In this document: positions 12,801 through 23,943 of the stretch, piece after piece
Position numbering within the stretch: position 1 is the first letter of the stretch
Layout: each line of letters starts with the position of its first letter
Source: Emydura subglobosa
Taxonomy: Eukaryota > Chordata > Testudines > Chelidae
Assembly (NCBI GenBank): GCA_007922225.1
Contig: ML679969.1
Span: 496,001 to 560,000, forward strand
DNA length: 64,000 bases
Direction: 5' to 3'
Program-made: the position numbers and the translations under genes
The notes under the pieces: model-generated
Seen by the model: the letters and a program-made list of their open reading frames with translations, nothing else
Database searches by the model: none
What the model was told of the DNA's origin: nothing

Positions 12801-15722
12801 CCTTCTTGCCCAGCCGCGCTGTGGGACAGAGCCCCTCAGGATGGGCCACCTGCAGAAATGCCCGACGACAACAGCCAAACGTTGCCGACAGCTGGTCGGG
12901 CACAGGGTGGCCTGCATCTATGGGATGAGGCTGGCTAGCCTGATGCTTAGGCCCCTTCAGTCATGGCCCCGGGATACAGTCCGAGCAGGCAGCTCCTGCA
13001 CCGGGAAGCTACGATTCCCTCTCCTTCCCCCTGACCCCACCACCCCCCAAAAAAAACCCAACAGCAGCAAGCCCTAGCCCCTCTAGGCTGGTGAATGACT
13101 CCTCGGGATGTGAAGAGGCGTTCCGTTCATGGAACAGCCTCCTTCAGTTACCCTGATAGCGGCTGTCTGGAGCAGAGGGTCCAGGACCGTATCAGCGCTC
13201 ACCTCGGCTCACAAGGCGTCTGGCCGAGGGAGGAGAGGCGTCAGCACACCGATGTGAATACCCGCGAAATGCTCGCAAGGACTGCGGAATGTCCCTCTGC
13301 TTTACCGAGGGCAGGGCAGCGGGTGCAGGTGCTGACAGACAGTGCAGCGACCGTGCGCTACAGCGACAGGCGGGGGGAGCCCGTTCGTCAGCCTTATGAA
13401 GGGAAGCTGTGGGTCCCTAGGACCTGGCGGTGATCACTTCCCAGGCGGGTGATGAGCGGCGAGGCGGACCACATCAAGGGGTCGCTCTTCCTCACCCCGA
13501 GGGGTCGCGGTGCCCACAAAGGGCGTCTACGACCGTCTGGAAGGAGGTTTTCCCCAAAGGGAATCCATCTGTATCGGACTGGAGCACGAGGTGTCCGCAG
13601 TGCTGCTCTCTCTGTGGTCAAGAGGCAAGGGCACTCGCCAACACCGTCCGTCTGTAGCGGTCAGAGAGCTTCATATTCACTTCCCGCCTTTCCCCTCCTG
13701 CATGCAGTCCTGCTCAAAATGAGGGGGGCTAAACAGACTCCATCTCGATTGTTCTGGCCTGGCCACGCCAGCACGGGTTCAGCATGCTGCTGGATTTCTC
13801 GATCGCCCGCCTCAGGAGCCTCTGAGCCAGCGCGATCCCAGCTCCAAGGAGCACGGTCACCTGTGGTGCCCAGACCTGGAACCTCAACACCGCAGGGAGT
13901 GATAGATGGGTGGCCAAGAGGTGATGAGCGAGCCGCTCAGAACAAACCCAGTGTGTGCCGATGGGTAGCAGGAAGCCCTTCACACAGGCCGTGTACCGGG
14001 TTAAGTGGAAGCGGGTGTTGCCTGCCAGGAGCAGTCCCGAGATACTCTGCCTGGCCTCTCGCCAGTGCAGGCGATCCGGGAAATACTTGCCACAGGTAAA
14101 GCTCCAGGGACTGACTGCGGCCTCCCTGAAGGCCCACCTAGCATCCATGTTAGCCTTCCATCAGCTGCTGGAAGGGGGATTGCGGTTCTCCCGTCCGATG
14201 TTGGTTCGGTCCCTGAAGGGGGGTGGGAGGCTCTATGCGTAGGCACACGACCCGGTGCCTCCCTGGGATCTCGACCTGGTCCTTTCCCGGCCCACAGGAC
14301 ACCCCTCCCCCCGTTCCCCCCCGGAACTCACGGCGTCATGCCCTCTACTCCGGCCTTCCGGGAAGGGGGCCTTCCTGGGGGTATTTACCTCGGCAAGGAA
14401 AGTCTCCAGGATCAGGGCTCTGACCTCGGAGCTCCCCCCCATGCTGTAGGTTATAAGATAAAGTTCAGTTGAGACCACACCGGGCCTCCCAGCCCAAGGT
14501 GGTTGCCCAGTCTCATGGACCAAGCACATATCCTTCCCAGGTTTCCCCAAACCACATGGTTCAGCGGAGAGGAGAAGGCAGCACTTGCTAAAACGCGAGT
14601 GGGGCCCTGACTTCTCCATCAGATGTACGAGGCCATTTCAGGGAGCGACACGGTTCTTCCTTGCATCTTCCAATCGGATGAAAGGTTCACCAGTCTCCAC
14701 CGGCGCATTTCCTTATGCATAACTTCCTGCATCGCATTCGGCCACGAGCAGATGAAGGTGCCGCTTCCGAACGCCACAGCTCACCCAACAGAGCTCAAAC
14801 TCCATCCACAGCCTTCCTAGCGGAAATGCCAGGGCAGGGCATCTGCAAAACAGCTGCCAGGCTGGTGGTACAGACCTTCACGTCCCATCATGCCTCTGTC
14901 CAAGGTGTGGGAAGACACGGGCTTCAGCAGAGCTGGGCTGCAGGCAGCTCACCGCTAACTCCAGCCCCCTCCAGGGTACGGCTCGTTAGTCACCGATAGT
15001 GGAATGGACATGAGCAAGCACTCGAAGAAGAAAAGAGGGTTACTTACCAGTAACTGCTGTTCTTCGAGATGTGTTGCTCATGTTCACTCCACAACCCACC
15101 CCCTGTCCCCGCTTCCGGAGTTGGTGGAAAGAAGGGACTGAGGGGGCATAGGGTTGGCAGTGCCTCATGTACTGTGGCATGTGTGTGGGGCTCCAGGAGG
15201 CACCAGAGCCGGCCCTGCGGGATCTGCTAAGGGGAAAAAAGTTCCGGTAGCCGTGCACGGAGGCGTGCCCACACCTATAGTGCAATGGATGTGAGCAGCA
15301 CGTCCCGAAGAACTGCAGTTACTGGTAAGTAACCTTGTTTTTCATGGGCTCGCCACAATTTCTGCTTCATTGTGAAATATTCTGCAAATTCTAAGCTTGC
15401 ATTTAAAACACGAGTAAGTTTGTATCTATTGCCATGTAAGATACAAGGATGAAAATATGTGCTAGGGCCCCGTTAATATGTGCAGATGTGCTAGGGCCCT
15501 GTTAATGCCAAACTGCAAAGCAGAAAACCACCTTTGACTGATACTTCCTAAACTGAAGCATCTCCGTAGTCACATCACTGAGCAACAGATTGTGCTTGTT
15601 CTGCTCACCTCCAAGCTGTCATCAGCATTAACCATCCAGCAATCGGTGCAGGTTGCTGTGACCAGGAGGAGGGTGGAGAGGAAACCAAGGAAGAAAGCCA
15701 TGAGCTGGAAGACCACAGGCAT
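3752..15722 (-). CDS. CLDN16: Claudin-16 (five coding exons, complete)
   Basis: Exons, in transcription order, are 15722-15609, 9407-9305, 7405-7241, 4950-4759 and 3843-3752. All introns are GT-AG and phases agree, giving 221 codons plus TAA. Claudin-16 is a four-pass tight-junction protein; in mammalian kidney thick ascending limb it pairs with claudin-19 to allow paracellular Mg2+/Ca2+ reabsorption. Visible features are TM1 at about 5-24, [13 protein letters not shown] in loop 1 (W29), G45-L46-W47 and cysteines C50 and C61, arginine 79 before TM2 (in VVTRAL), TM3 at about 113-135, the [11 protein letters not shown] motif in loop 2, and TM4 at about 164-186. [10 protein letters not shown] and GWSCWLG are distinctive of claudin-16. 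The protein starts where the short human form starts, with no long N-terminal extension. The tail is about 14 residues shorter than human and ends SRV where human ends TRV, a PDZ-ligand-type end. The W after GLW in human is R48 here. True CLDN16 versus a close paralog is unresolved because its neighbour here is claudin-19. Confidence 0.9.
3930..4050 (-). repeat. SINE/L2-type tail fragment
   Basis: Read on the minus strand this contains the pattern of an interspersed repeat tail seen several times in the window (agctctttggggcagggac, then a segment on 'cagcgcctagcac'). Here 'aggcgctgtacagacacata' on the plus strand is the clearest match. It lies in CLDN16 intron 4. Confidence 0.45.
4759..4950 (-). 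CDS. CLDN16: CLDN16 exon 4 (loop 2 and fourth membrane segment)
   Basis: The exon is 192 nt, with acceptor CCTTGCCAG and donor GTCAGT. It encodes [16 protein letters not shown], then [18 protein letters not shown] and TM4. The region that is split between two exons in claudin-19 is one exon here, as in human CLDN16. Confidence 0.92.
6438..6730. mobile_element. Short hAT-type non-autonomous element, copy 1
   Basis: The element ends GTAGTGTAGACCAAGCCTTA, the hallmark edge of a family of short DNA transposons common in turtle genomes. It aligns along most of its length with the copy at 48629-48912, sharing the blocks GGCAGTGG, TTAGGG(T/A)TGACACA and TGTCGC. It lies in CLDN16 intron 3. Confidence 0.5.
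6791..6814. repeat. (GT)12 microsatellite
   Basis: An uninterrupted GT dinucleotide repeat in CLDN16 intron 3. Confidence 0.95.
7241..7405 (-). CDS. CLDN16: CLDN16 exon 3 (second and third membrane segments)
   Basis: The exon is 165 nt, entered and left in phase 1, with acceptor TTCTCAG and donor GTAAGT. It encodes [18 protein letters not shown], the conserved LLLGLDC(I)KFL block and the start of TM3. Claudin-19 exon 2 in this window has the same length and phases. Confidence 0.92.
7745..8300. repeat. GC-rich dispersed repeat
   Basis: A strongly C-rich plus strand (G-rich minus strand) bounded by 'gggcaattgcccaggggccc' on the left and 'gccctggggcccgg' on the right, matching the style of an interspersed sauropsid repeat. 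Long open frames here on both strands reflect base composition, not coding. It lies in CLDN16 intron 2. Confidence 0.4.
8343..8460 (+). repeat. SINE/L2-type tail
   Basis: The motif GAGCTCTTTGGGGCAGGGAC, then 'tacagtgcctagcac' and an AATTAATAA-rich end, is the sense version of the tail family also present in antisense at 3930, 23265 and 39560. Confidence 0.55.
8705..8727. repeat. (AC)n microsatellite
   Basis: About 11 uninterrupted AC units in CLDN16 intron 2. Confidence 0.95.
9305..9407 (-). CDS. CLDN16: CLDN16 exon 2 (first extracellular loop)
   Basis: The exon is 103 nt, with acceptor TTCTAG and donor GTAAGT. It encodes [10 protein letters not shown] and [17 protein letters not shown], the GLW-C-C claudin signature. 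Together with exon 1 it corresponds to claudin-19 exon 1 (217 versus 223 nt), so CLDN16 has one extra intron inside loop 1. Confidence 0.92.
9540..10060 (+). mobile_element. CR1 LINE, 3' part
   Basis: The degraded translation includes [14 protein letters not shown] and [14 protein letters not shown], the C-terminal end of CR1 ORF2. It is followed by the untranslated end with 'gaaggtcagattttggtcta' and 'atgatcccttctg'. It lies in CLDN16 intron 1, antisense to the gene. Confidence 0.75.
10336..10535 (+). repeat. Left inverted repeat of the DIRS element
   Basis: The motif TAGGTGTGGGCACGCCTCCG at 10375 and the block ending CCCTCAGTGCCTTCTTTCCA recur in reverse complement near 15130-15290. Confidence 0.8.
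15020..15340 (-). repeat. Right inverted repeat of the DIRS element
   Basis: This is the reverse-complement counterpart of the left repeat. It also contains an internal palindrome: GTTACTTACCAGTAACTGCT at about 15040 and its near-complement at about 15315-15335, each beside a TTCTTCGAGATG-type motif. Confidence 0.75.
15609..15722 (-). CDS. CLDN16: CLDN16 exon 1 (start codon and first membrane segment)
   Basis: The ATG at 15722 opens [14 protein letters not shown], a hydrophobic first segment, followed by [13 protein letters not shown], nearly identical to human. The donor is GTGAGC. The start was chosen because it matches the short human start in position and the frame upstream shows no claudin-like sequence. 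Confidence 0.9.
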
Positions 15723-15769
15723 CTGGAATGCTGCAGGACCCCAAAACACAGTTGATTGATACTGACATA

Positions 15770-16420
15770 TTAGCCTTGAAGAAAAGGGACCTTCCCCCCT
15801 AGATCAACTACTTTACAAATGAAGCTTTGAACAGAGCACTGAGACTCAGCCAGAGACTGGGCGTAAACCAGAGGGACTGTACAAGCCAGCAAGCTCCACA
15901 ATGCTGCTGAGAATCAGATATATGGACTTTGAAGTCATTAGTACGTATCTGATTGCTTTGATCATTTAACATCTCTCATCTTGTTTGTCTCTTCCTTATT
16001 ATAATAAGCCTTTAGTTTTAGTTACTAAAGGATTGGCTGGCAGCGTGGTATTTTGGATAAGATCTAAACTTATATTGATCTGGTACTGTGACTGACCCTT
16101 TGGGGATCAGGAGAACATTTTGTAAAGGGACCAGAGTTTTAAACAACTGGTCTCTTTACTGGACCTAGTGGCTGATCAGGAGACAGAGACTGAAATGCAA
16201 TAAAGGAAGCTGTGTATTTCATTTTGGGGCTTCTTGATAACCAGTGTGGGGTATCAGGAGCACTGTTTGGTGACTCTAACTTCAGTGTTAGCCACCAGTT
16301 TTGGGAGAATTTGCTCTTCTTTTTGCAGCCTGCCCTACCCATGGCATTTTCAGGTGGGCTACCCTACACACATACAGTCACAAGTATGTCTCATGCTTGT
16401 TCTCAGGCAAATTGTAATGT
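15770..16420 (+). repeat. LTR-like dispersed repeat, copy 1, just upstream of CLDN16
   Basis: It aligns in blocks with 26740-27150. Shared blocks are 'aaggattggctggcagcgtg' (versus 'caggcttggctaccagtgt'), 'gactgaccctttggggatca' and 'aacattttgt'. The general make-up resembles an LTR, but I could not define its edges. It starts about 50 bp upstream of the CLDN16 start codon. Confidence 0.45.
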
Positions 16421-18779
16421 TCTGGGAAACTTTGAAAGCAAATCTGTTCAACCATTCGAGTTATGTGAGCACAAAAAAAAAAATCCATCTCTAAAAGAAA
16501 CGGTCAGCCTTTGTTTGCGCTCGGATAGCTAAAAAACAAGTTAGTTTCAACATTTGAGACTTGGCCTGGCATCGCTGTCAGGTGGGACGCCAGGTTTGCC
16601 TTGTTTGAAAACATTTTGTCAAGAAATAATGAAGTTAGAATCAATTAAAAATGGCATACTCTGACTCTGTGAGAGCAGCAGCACCTTATATTCCTTAAGG
16701 GAAAAGTCCAGGGACAGTGCAAAATGTCAGATCTGGACACTCGTGCATCAATAGCCGTGGAATTAGACTGCTTTTGAATTAACATTGTTAAATCAATTCT
16801 AAAAGAAAGTGAAACAGACTCATTCTATGGAACTAGTCATCCATCCATCCTGTCTGACTGTCTGTCTCCTAGCTCTCTTGCTTAAGTAACTTTTTTTAAA
16901 GCACCTTAAGTGAGCAAGCACTACACGTTCCTGTGGAGAGGATGAGCGTGATGGAAGCCCTTTATCTCCCATTGAGCTCAGTGGAAGGAGCAGCCAACTC
17001 TGAGTGCAGGTTTTTTTTTTTTACAGTTTTTTTGCAGGAGGAAATGCGGAAATGCAGGTTGGCTTTAAATCTGTGTATTTTTGTTTACTCAATACGGACA
17101 TGGGGAGAGGGTGTCTTCAAGGAGATCTTCTGAACAGTTCCCCCTTTACTTGCAGACTGACTGTTTATCTCCAGGGCCATGCAGAGCTGGGACGAGGTTT
17201 CCCTGCCGTCTGCTTTCTCTTTAGTCTCACTGAAAGCAAGCTAGTGACTTCAGTGTGCCAGTCCTTTTTCCATCAGGCTCCTGGGTTCTCCTCTGTGACA
17301 GTTTCTTTTAGCTCATAGTCCTGCAGTGAGAGTCAGCCTGCAGGGAAACGCGACGCAGCCCACAGGAACATTCCTCTGGGAGCATCAGGGCACTTGGATG
17401 ATGAAAGTCTATGAACCGCACTTCCAGGGGATTTCTCAGTCATGGGGAATAACTGTGATCCCTGATCCTCCTCATGAATGGGGCTCCGTGGGTCGGTGAG
17501 CTGGGCCACCTGCTGACAAAGGATAGGCCCACTGACGCAGGCAGAGCATGGATGAGTGGCTGTCCACACACAGACACACACAGGCAGCATCAGAGAGAGA
17601 GCCCAGGATGTTCAGCTTCAGAAACACGTTCCTTCGGGAGCTAAACTAAAGGAGCCTGTGCATCCCCTGTAGTGCATTCAGGGTGTACAGCCCTGTGCCC
17701 CAGCCATGAGAGGGAAACACAGCGCCTCCTACAGTGATCCATGACTGGGGCCCTGAGACGACACTACACATACTACTACTGCTCATTAATAATCACCTGA
17801 AGCAGCTCAGGCAATACTCCATGCAGCAGACAGCGCGCGAACACCCCCAGCTGCCAGGTACATCTCATTTGCATTTCTCAGTACAACTGTCAGGTAGAAA
17901 AGCTATTGCTAAAAGTGGCTGTTTTACATGTTCGATGCTGTGACCCCCTGAGGGAAAAAAAATCCTAAATCCTCAGTACCAAGGCTCCTTTCTATGCACC
18001 ATCCCAGGCAGTCGGATTAACAGACCTGCCAGGGCTTTGTATAACAGGATTAGGAGGTGTGTGGACTAGCATGAGTGGCCCAGAACGGGAGGCCAGGCTA
18101 CGGTGCTGTTAAACTGACTGTGGAATGTAAACGGTGTCAACAGCCCCATTAAAAGGAATGACTATTACGTAACCCTCTGAAATGCAGGGGCCTTGACATG
18201 CGGTAATCTGCTTACCAGGACACTGCCAGGAGTCCGTAGAGACTGTGGTGGTGCGACTTTGCACTTGCCCAAGAAACACAGGCCGCTAGATGACATAAAG
18301 AGACGGCAGAACATGGCGAGTGAGGTGATGGTTGCACACAGCAGGCTAGGACAGGGAAATGGGGAGAGTGTTGCCAGATTGATCTTCACTTCCAATGTGC
18401 CCATCCCCTGGTATTTTGGTGTATTGAGCAAATGAGGATTTCCTAATGAGAAAGCCGTGTTCTCTGCTAATGGTACATTGCCAAAGCTACCGGAACGGTG
18501 CACTGAGAAGGGGTTTCCATTAGGCACTTGGTGTGGAAGCCGACAGGAAAAAAGGTAAAAGATAAAAGGCAGGAGGGAGAAAGCTGGGAAGAGATTCCCG
18601 GAATGCTAGTTGAAGTGCCACGTGCAGCTCCGTGGAGGGACATGTGTGCTGCAGCAGGATCATACGGGCTGCCACTGCTATTCCAACCAGAGATGATCAA
18701 ACAAAAGAATGTTGAGGCTAAGGTACAGCAGAGCAAAACGTGCCCAGCTCGGAGTGGTTGTCTGATTGTTTTATTGTTA
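16421..18779. other. Intergenic sequence, nothing recognised
   Basis: It contains short homopolymers (A tract near 16472, T tract near 17011) and only short spurious open frames. No exon or transposon family was recognised. Confidence 0.35.
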
Positions 18780-18890
18780 CAGTATTGAACAGGGGGTTAA
18801 GACACTGGAGTTCAATTCCTGGCTATACCACACACTCCCTGTGTGACCTTGGGCAAGTCACTTAGGAACCATATCATCCCTTGACTCTGG
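18780..18890 (+). repeat. MIR-type SINE fragment
   Basis: The core CTGTGTGACCTTGGGCAAGT followed by CACTTAGG is the classic MIR/CORE-SINE core sequence. Confidence 0.8.
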
Positions 18891-20179
18891 GAGGGGATGT
18901 CAAAGAAACCAAAGAAAGAGTTAGGGCATGAATTCTGGGAAGCAGTGCATCTGAGAAAGACCCCGAGGTAACAGAACATAGAAACCTAACGATGAGCTCA
19001 CTGTGAGATGCTGTTTTTACTGGGGGTGGAGCGTGTGTGTGAAAGCGCACACTTGGAGGTGTAGTGCCATGGTTTGTTAAGAATGGAGGCAAAACGAGTC
19101 AAAAAAGTTGGCCCCAGAAATAATTGCAAGGCTGGAGGACAGCTGTCTGAGGACAGGTGGAGCGAGCTAAAGGAGAAGGTTCACAGGAGGCATGGGCCAG
19201 GGTGGGTGGATCACAGTCTATAAACACCTTTGGGAACAGCGCGACAAAAGCCCTCAGGGAAGACAATGGGATGAGGAGCAATGGCCTGAGGGGGAGAAGG
19301 AAAGTTCAAATGTGTTGAACAGTGAGAGCTGAGCCACAGAATAGATTCCAGGGGCGGCCAATGAGGCGTCATCACTGCAGAGGTTCTAGATGTGGCTGGA
19401 TAAGAAAGGAGTGAGGTGAGAATCCTGCATCTCCTTTGGCCTGGTGGTCTAAGGTCCCACCAGGCCCATGTGTGCAGCAGGCTGCTGAAAAGAGAAAGCA
19501 AGTGACCGGAACTGAAGTCTAGCCAATGAATTCCAGAATTTTCCTCACTCGCCCTGCCCTAAAGGAGAAAACCCTCCTGAAGCACGTGCGCCACCCTGAT
19601 ATCTGCCTTATACAACACTAGCCAGGCCAGTGCAAGAACCATTCCAGCCAGGGCCAGCTCAGTCCAGATCAACCACAGGCACTTTCCTTTTGAGGTTGCA
19701 CCGTTACGCTCAGAGCCTCAGCTTTCGTTTTAAAGAGCAGGACTCCAGCCCTGGTGGTCACAGAGAAACCTTCCAAATGGGCCTCACCTCAAAGCTCAGT
19801 GGACGTGCTACTCACTGCCACTGGCTCAGCTTTTTCAGTTGCCACTCACCAGCACCACCCCTGCCCTGCCCTGTTCAGCACCGGGACGAACCTCTAGCCT
19901 CACCCAATGCAGCAAATGACCCAGCCCCCATCTTAGCCCCACTCACAGCTGAATGCCCATGCTACCCAAGAAAACAAAAGAGCAGCATGAACCATGGCGG
20001 GCCAGTCAGAGGTAGCACGCTCTCTCCAGGCCCCTGCCTGTGAAGTCGTACGGGGTGCGGAAGAATCCTGGTCCTACTCACTGGCAGTATTTCTGCAAGA
20101 AACACAAACACCTCTGGAAGCTGCCAGCAGATTAATGGGAGCAACTGGTTGCCTGCTAGACACTGACATCGTGCAAGTG

Positions 20180-22140
20180 CTGGAGGAACCAACTAGGTGC
20201 CGTGCTCCCCTTGACCTACCGCTCGCAAACAAGGGAGAATTGGTAGGGGAAGTAGACGTGGATGGCAACCTGGGCAGCAGTGACCAGGAGATGGTCGAGT
20301 TCAGGATCCTGACTAAAGGAAGAAAGGAGAGCAGCAGAATACGGACCCTGGACTTCAGAAAAGCAGATTTTGACCTCCCTCAGGGAAATGATGGGCAGGA
20401 TGCCCTGGGAGGCTAATCTGAGGGGGAAAGAAGGCAACCTAGTGATAGATGATGTGGAAAAAGCTGAAGGACTCAATGCTGGTTTTGTCTTTGTCTTCAC
20501 AGACAAGGTCAGCTCCCAGACTACTGCACTGGGCAGCACAGAATGGGGAGGAGGTGAGCAGCCCTCAGTAGTGAAAGAACAGGTTAGAACTATTTAGGAA
20601 GGCTGGACATGCACAAGTCCAGATGCAATGCATCCGAGGGTGCTGAGGGAGTTGGCTGATGTGATTGCAGAACCATTGGCCATTATCTTTGAAAACTTGT
20701 GGCAATTGGGGGAGGTCCTGGATGATTGGAAAAAGGCAAATATGGTGCCCATTTTTAAAAAAGGGAAGGAGGAGGATCTGGGGAACTACAGACCGGTCAG
20801 CCTCACTCAGTCACCGAAAAAATCATGGAGCAGGTCCTCAAGGAATCTATTTTGAAGCACTTGGAAGAGAGGAAGGTGATCAGGAACAGTCAGCATGGAT
20901 TCACCAAGGGCAAGTCATGCCTGACCAAGCTGATTGCCTACTATGAAGAGGTGACTGACTCTGTGGATGTGGGGAAGGCAGTGGATATGATATACCTTGA
21001 CTTCAGCAAAGCTTTTGATACAGTCTCTCACAGTATCTTGTCAGCAAGTTAAAGAAGTATGGGTTGGCTGCATGGACTATAAGGTGGATAGAGAGCTGGC
21101 TGGATCATCGGGCTCAATGGGTAGTGATCAACGGCTCAATGCCTAGCTGGCAGCCGTAACAAGTGGAGTGCCCCAGGGGTTGGTGCTGGGGCTGTTTTTG
21201 TTCATCATCTTCATTAATGATCTGGAGGATGGGGTGGATTGCACCCTCAGCAAGTTTGCTGATGACAGTAAGCTAAGTGGAGTGGTAGATACGCTGGAGG
21301 GCAAGGCTAGGATACAGAGTGACCTAGACAAATTGGAGGATTAGGCCAAAAGAAATCTGATGAGGCTCAACAAGGACAAGTGCAGAGTCCTGCACTTAGG
21401 ATGGAAGAATCCCATGCACAGCTACAGACTGGGGACCGACAAGCTAGGCAGCAGTTCTGCAGAAAAGGACTTGGGGGTTACAGTGGATAAGAAGCTGGAT
21501 GTGAGTCAGCAGTGTGCCCTGTTTGTCAAGAAAGCGAATGGCATACTGGGCTGCATTAATAGGAGCATTGCCAGCAGATGGAGGGAAGTGATTATTCCCC
21601 TCTATTCGGCATTGGTGAGGCCGCATTTGGAGTATTGTGTCCAGTTTTGTGTCCCCCACTACAAAAAGGATGTGGACAAATTGGAGAGAATCCAGCAGAG
21701 GGAAACAAACATGATTAGGGGGCTGGAGCACATGACTTATGAGGAGAGGCTGAGGGAACTAGGCTTGTTTAGTCTGCAGAAGAGAAGAATGAGGGGGGAT
21801 TTGATAGCAGCCTTTAACTACTGAAAGGGGGTTCCAGGGAGGATGGAGCTAAGCTGTTCTCAGTGGTGGTAGATGACAGAACACGGAGCAATGGTCTCAA
21901 GTTGCAGTGGGGGAGGTCTAGGTTGGCCATTAGGAAAAACTTTTTCCCTAGGAGGGTGGTGAAGCACTGGAATGGGTTACCTAGGGAGGTGGTGGCATCT
22001 CCATCCTTAGAGGTTTTTAAGGTGAGGCTTGACAAAGCCCTGACTGGGATGGTTTAGTTGGGGTTGGCCCTGCTTTGAGCAGGGGGCTGGGCTAGATGAC
22101 CTCCTGAGATCCCTTCCATCCCTAATCTTATATGATTCTA
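20180..22140 (+). mobile_element. CR1 LINE, ORF2 reverse-transcriptase part to 3' end
   Basis: Frame pieces in order give the ORF2 segment LANKGELVGEVDVDGNLGSS (20225), [19 protein letters not shown] (20730) and [20 protein letters not shown] (20890). Next come [15 protein letters not shown] (20990), the catalytic-region equivalent FADDSK at 21255, [12 protein letters not shown] (21365) and the terminal [20 protein letters not shown]. The 3' untranslated end has GGGCTGGGCTAGATGACCTC (about 22085). Several stops and frameshifts show it is dead. The endonuclease part is missing, a typical 5' truncation. Confidence 0.92.
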
Positions 22141-22310
22141 TTACATTAAATTTCATGTTCTCTGGGTCTCTTAAAGTCCAGCTCACCATATTTTACCCAG
22201 CCTGGGTTTATCCCAGGGGACAGATTGCCAAGATACCTTCTCCCTCTATTATCCTGGGACCAACATGGCTACAACAAGACTGCAAGCAAACACAGACAGG
22301 TAAGTCAGTT
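22140..22310 (-). repeat. Sauropsid interspersed repeat tail
   Basis: Read on the minus strand it contains GTTGTAGCCATGTTGGTCCC and then AGGATAATAGAG, a motif widespread in reptile genomes. A related piece (GTTGTTGTAGCCGTG) is at 45512. Confidence 0.5.
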
Positions 22311-23260
22311 TTGTACCTCTAAGAACCCTGTGGGGGTGCTCATCACATGATCTGAACCCCCCGGTGACAACTCCAAACTCACTTTGCTTGAGGAGCAAAC
22401 AGAAGAGCAGAGTGTTCACTCACTGATATAACAGTGTGAGCTCTCTCCTAGAGCACCATGCTCCTAGCATCCAGTCCAGTGTATAGCACAGTACGTAATA
22501 ACTCATTGTAACTGGAAACAGTCGGCATGCAAAGTTTGTTCATTCAGCAGGCTCCCTTATGATTTAGCTGGCTTGCTTTATGTTTGACCATGAAAGCTGG
22601 AAGTTAATTAACATGTTTAACTCCCAACTTTCCCAGAAGTTTAACTCCTTGCTGATCTCTTATGTGAAGCTACTGTGCATTTTATCCCAGCCCCACCAAT
22701 GTCATTTAAAGCCATACAAAGACCTGAGGCTAATGGCAAGATTGCCTTAGAGTAACTGACCAAACAGAGGTCAGGGAACAGGATGGAGCACTAACCTAGC
22801 CTCGTCCCACTGGCAGCAATGCCCTCCCTTAGTAATGAAGATGGATTTAAGAGGGTTACCTTTACTGTGCGCAAGCCGGACTCGGAGAAACGTCTCGGGA
22901 GCCCAGACTAGGGTAAGAGAGCTTGCTTCAGACAGTTGTAAAGGTAAAATGAGTTTGATCCAGAAGACTCAGCTGGGGGCCTGGAGTCACCTGATTGAGT
23001 TTGGAGAAAGCAGCGCCTCCCTGGGACTGGCAGCACTCAAAGCCAACATCCAGGCTCGACTGGTTTAAGTTTTTCCAAGTCATGTCAGATGTGCTTTGCC
23101 TTTTAAGATGTGATGTGTGGCCTTGTAATTAAAATGGTAATGGGTCGGAAATCAAGTGCAATGTCCAGGTGCCGGCGTCGGCAGGAGCCTGGCTGGTGGT
23201 TGTGGGGAGACATCTCGCAGGGCAGCCTCAGCCCTGAGTTAAAATCAGGGAGTTCTTCAT
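22311..23260. other. Intergenic, nothing recognised
   Basis: No exon or clear repeat was seen. Confidence 0.3.
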
Positions 23261-23264
23261 TTCA

Positions 23265-23380
23265 CCATCATCATCATTTATTATTTGTCAGTGCCCGAAA
23301 GCGTGCTAGGTTCTAGATCCAGAGGAAGGGCAAGGCCACTGCCCTGAGGGGCTTCCAGGCCAATATGAGATGAGTCAACA
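23265..23380 (-). repeat. SINE/L2-type tail fragment
   Basis: An ATCATCATTTATTATTTGTC tract is followed by a diverged antisense version of the 'gcctagcac ... gagctctttggggcagggac' tail (here 'cactgccctgaggggctt'). Confidence 0.35.
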
Positions 23381-23725
23381 TGACATCGGCAGGGCAGAGC
23401 GAGGGGAAGGGTGAAGATTAGAGTCATAAGGGTGAGTGGAGTCTCATTTGCAAAGTCACAGATTTTAACCAAAGGCACCACCATGATCAGCCAGGCTGAC
23501 CTCCTGCATAGCCCGGCCATGAAGATAAAGCATGTTCCCCTCTTGGGGACCCCGTACAGATGTTATGGGGTTATTGTTGTTACTGTCCCATGTGTGAGCA
23601 CCGGCCAGGGACAAGAGCATGAGGGAGGATATGAATCGGGAGAGGCGAGTATCATGCTCTGAATCATCCAGTTACTCTTCCGCGAAGTTGTGAGATGCCA
23701 GTGGCACCAGTCAGCACACATGGGA

Positions 23726-23943
23726 CTCAAAGGGGCATTGTCAGCTCACCGTAGGACTCAAAACAAAATCTGCGTTCGAAAGCACCTGTCAGGGCTGCCC
23801 AGTGACAACACAGATTTAGGTTAAATGTTAGGAAACACTTCCTATCTGTGAGAACAGTAGGACAACGGAACAGACGGGCTAGGGAAGTCGTGGAAGCTCC
23901 TTCACTGGAGGCTGGATAGCCACCTGTCCTGGATGGTTTAGAC
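23726..23943 (+). mobile_element. CR1 LINE 3' fragment, interrupted by a hAT element
   Basis: The block GACAACGGAACAGACGGGCT, then GGGAAGTCGTGGAAGCTCCT and GGATAGCCACCTGTC, is CR1 3' sequence. It stops at GGTTTAGAC exactly where the hAT terminal sequence begins at 23944. Confidence 0.7.

Larger units (their letters stand above)
10336..15340 (+). mobile_element. DIRS-type retrotransposon (tyrosine recombinase), decayed but full layout
   Basis: This is a roughly 5-kb GC-rich block with inverted ends (10336-10535 and about 15108-15320). Broken frames carry a reverse-transcriptase piece at 12370-12555 (MVADLRCL, then [15 protein letters not shown]). An RNase H-like piece lies at 12835-12970 (CRQLVGH...RPLQSW). 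A tyrosine-recombinase region lies at 14100-14450 ([42 protein letters not shown]), with its C-terminal part near 14810-14890 ([11 protein letters not shown]...TFTSHH). DIRS elements insert as circular DNA via the recombinase rather than an integrase. Frameshifts and stops throughout make this copy inactive. It sits in CLDN16 intron 1 and accounts for about 5.0 of its 6.2 kb. Confidence 0.8.

Noticed and set aside
10699..14619. Several open frames of 100-240 codons treated as separate genes
   Set aside because: They are fragments of one decayed DIRS retrotransposon; reverse-transcriptase and recombinase motifs move between frames.
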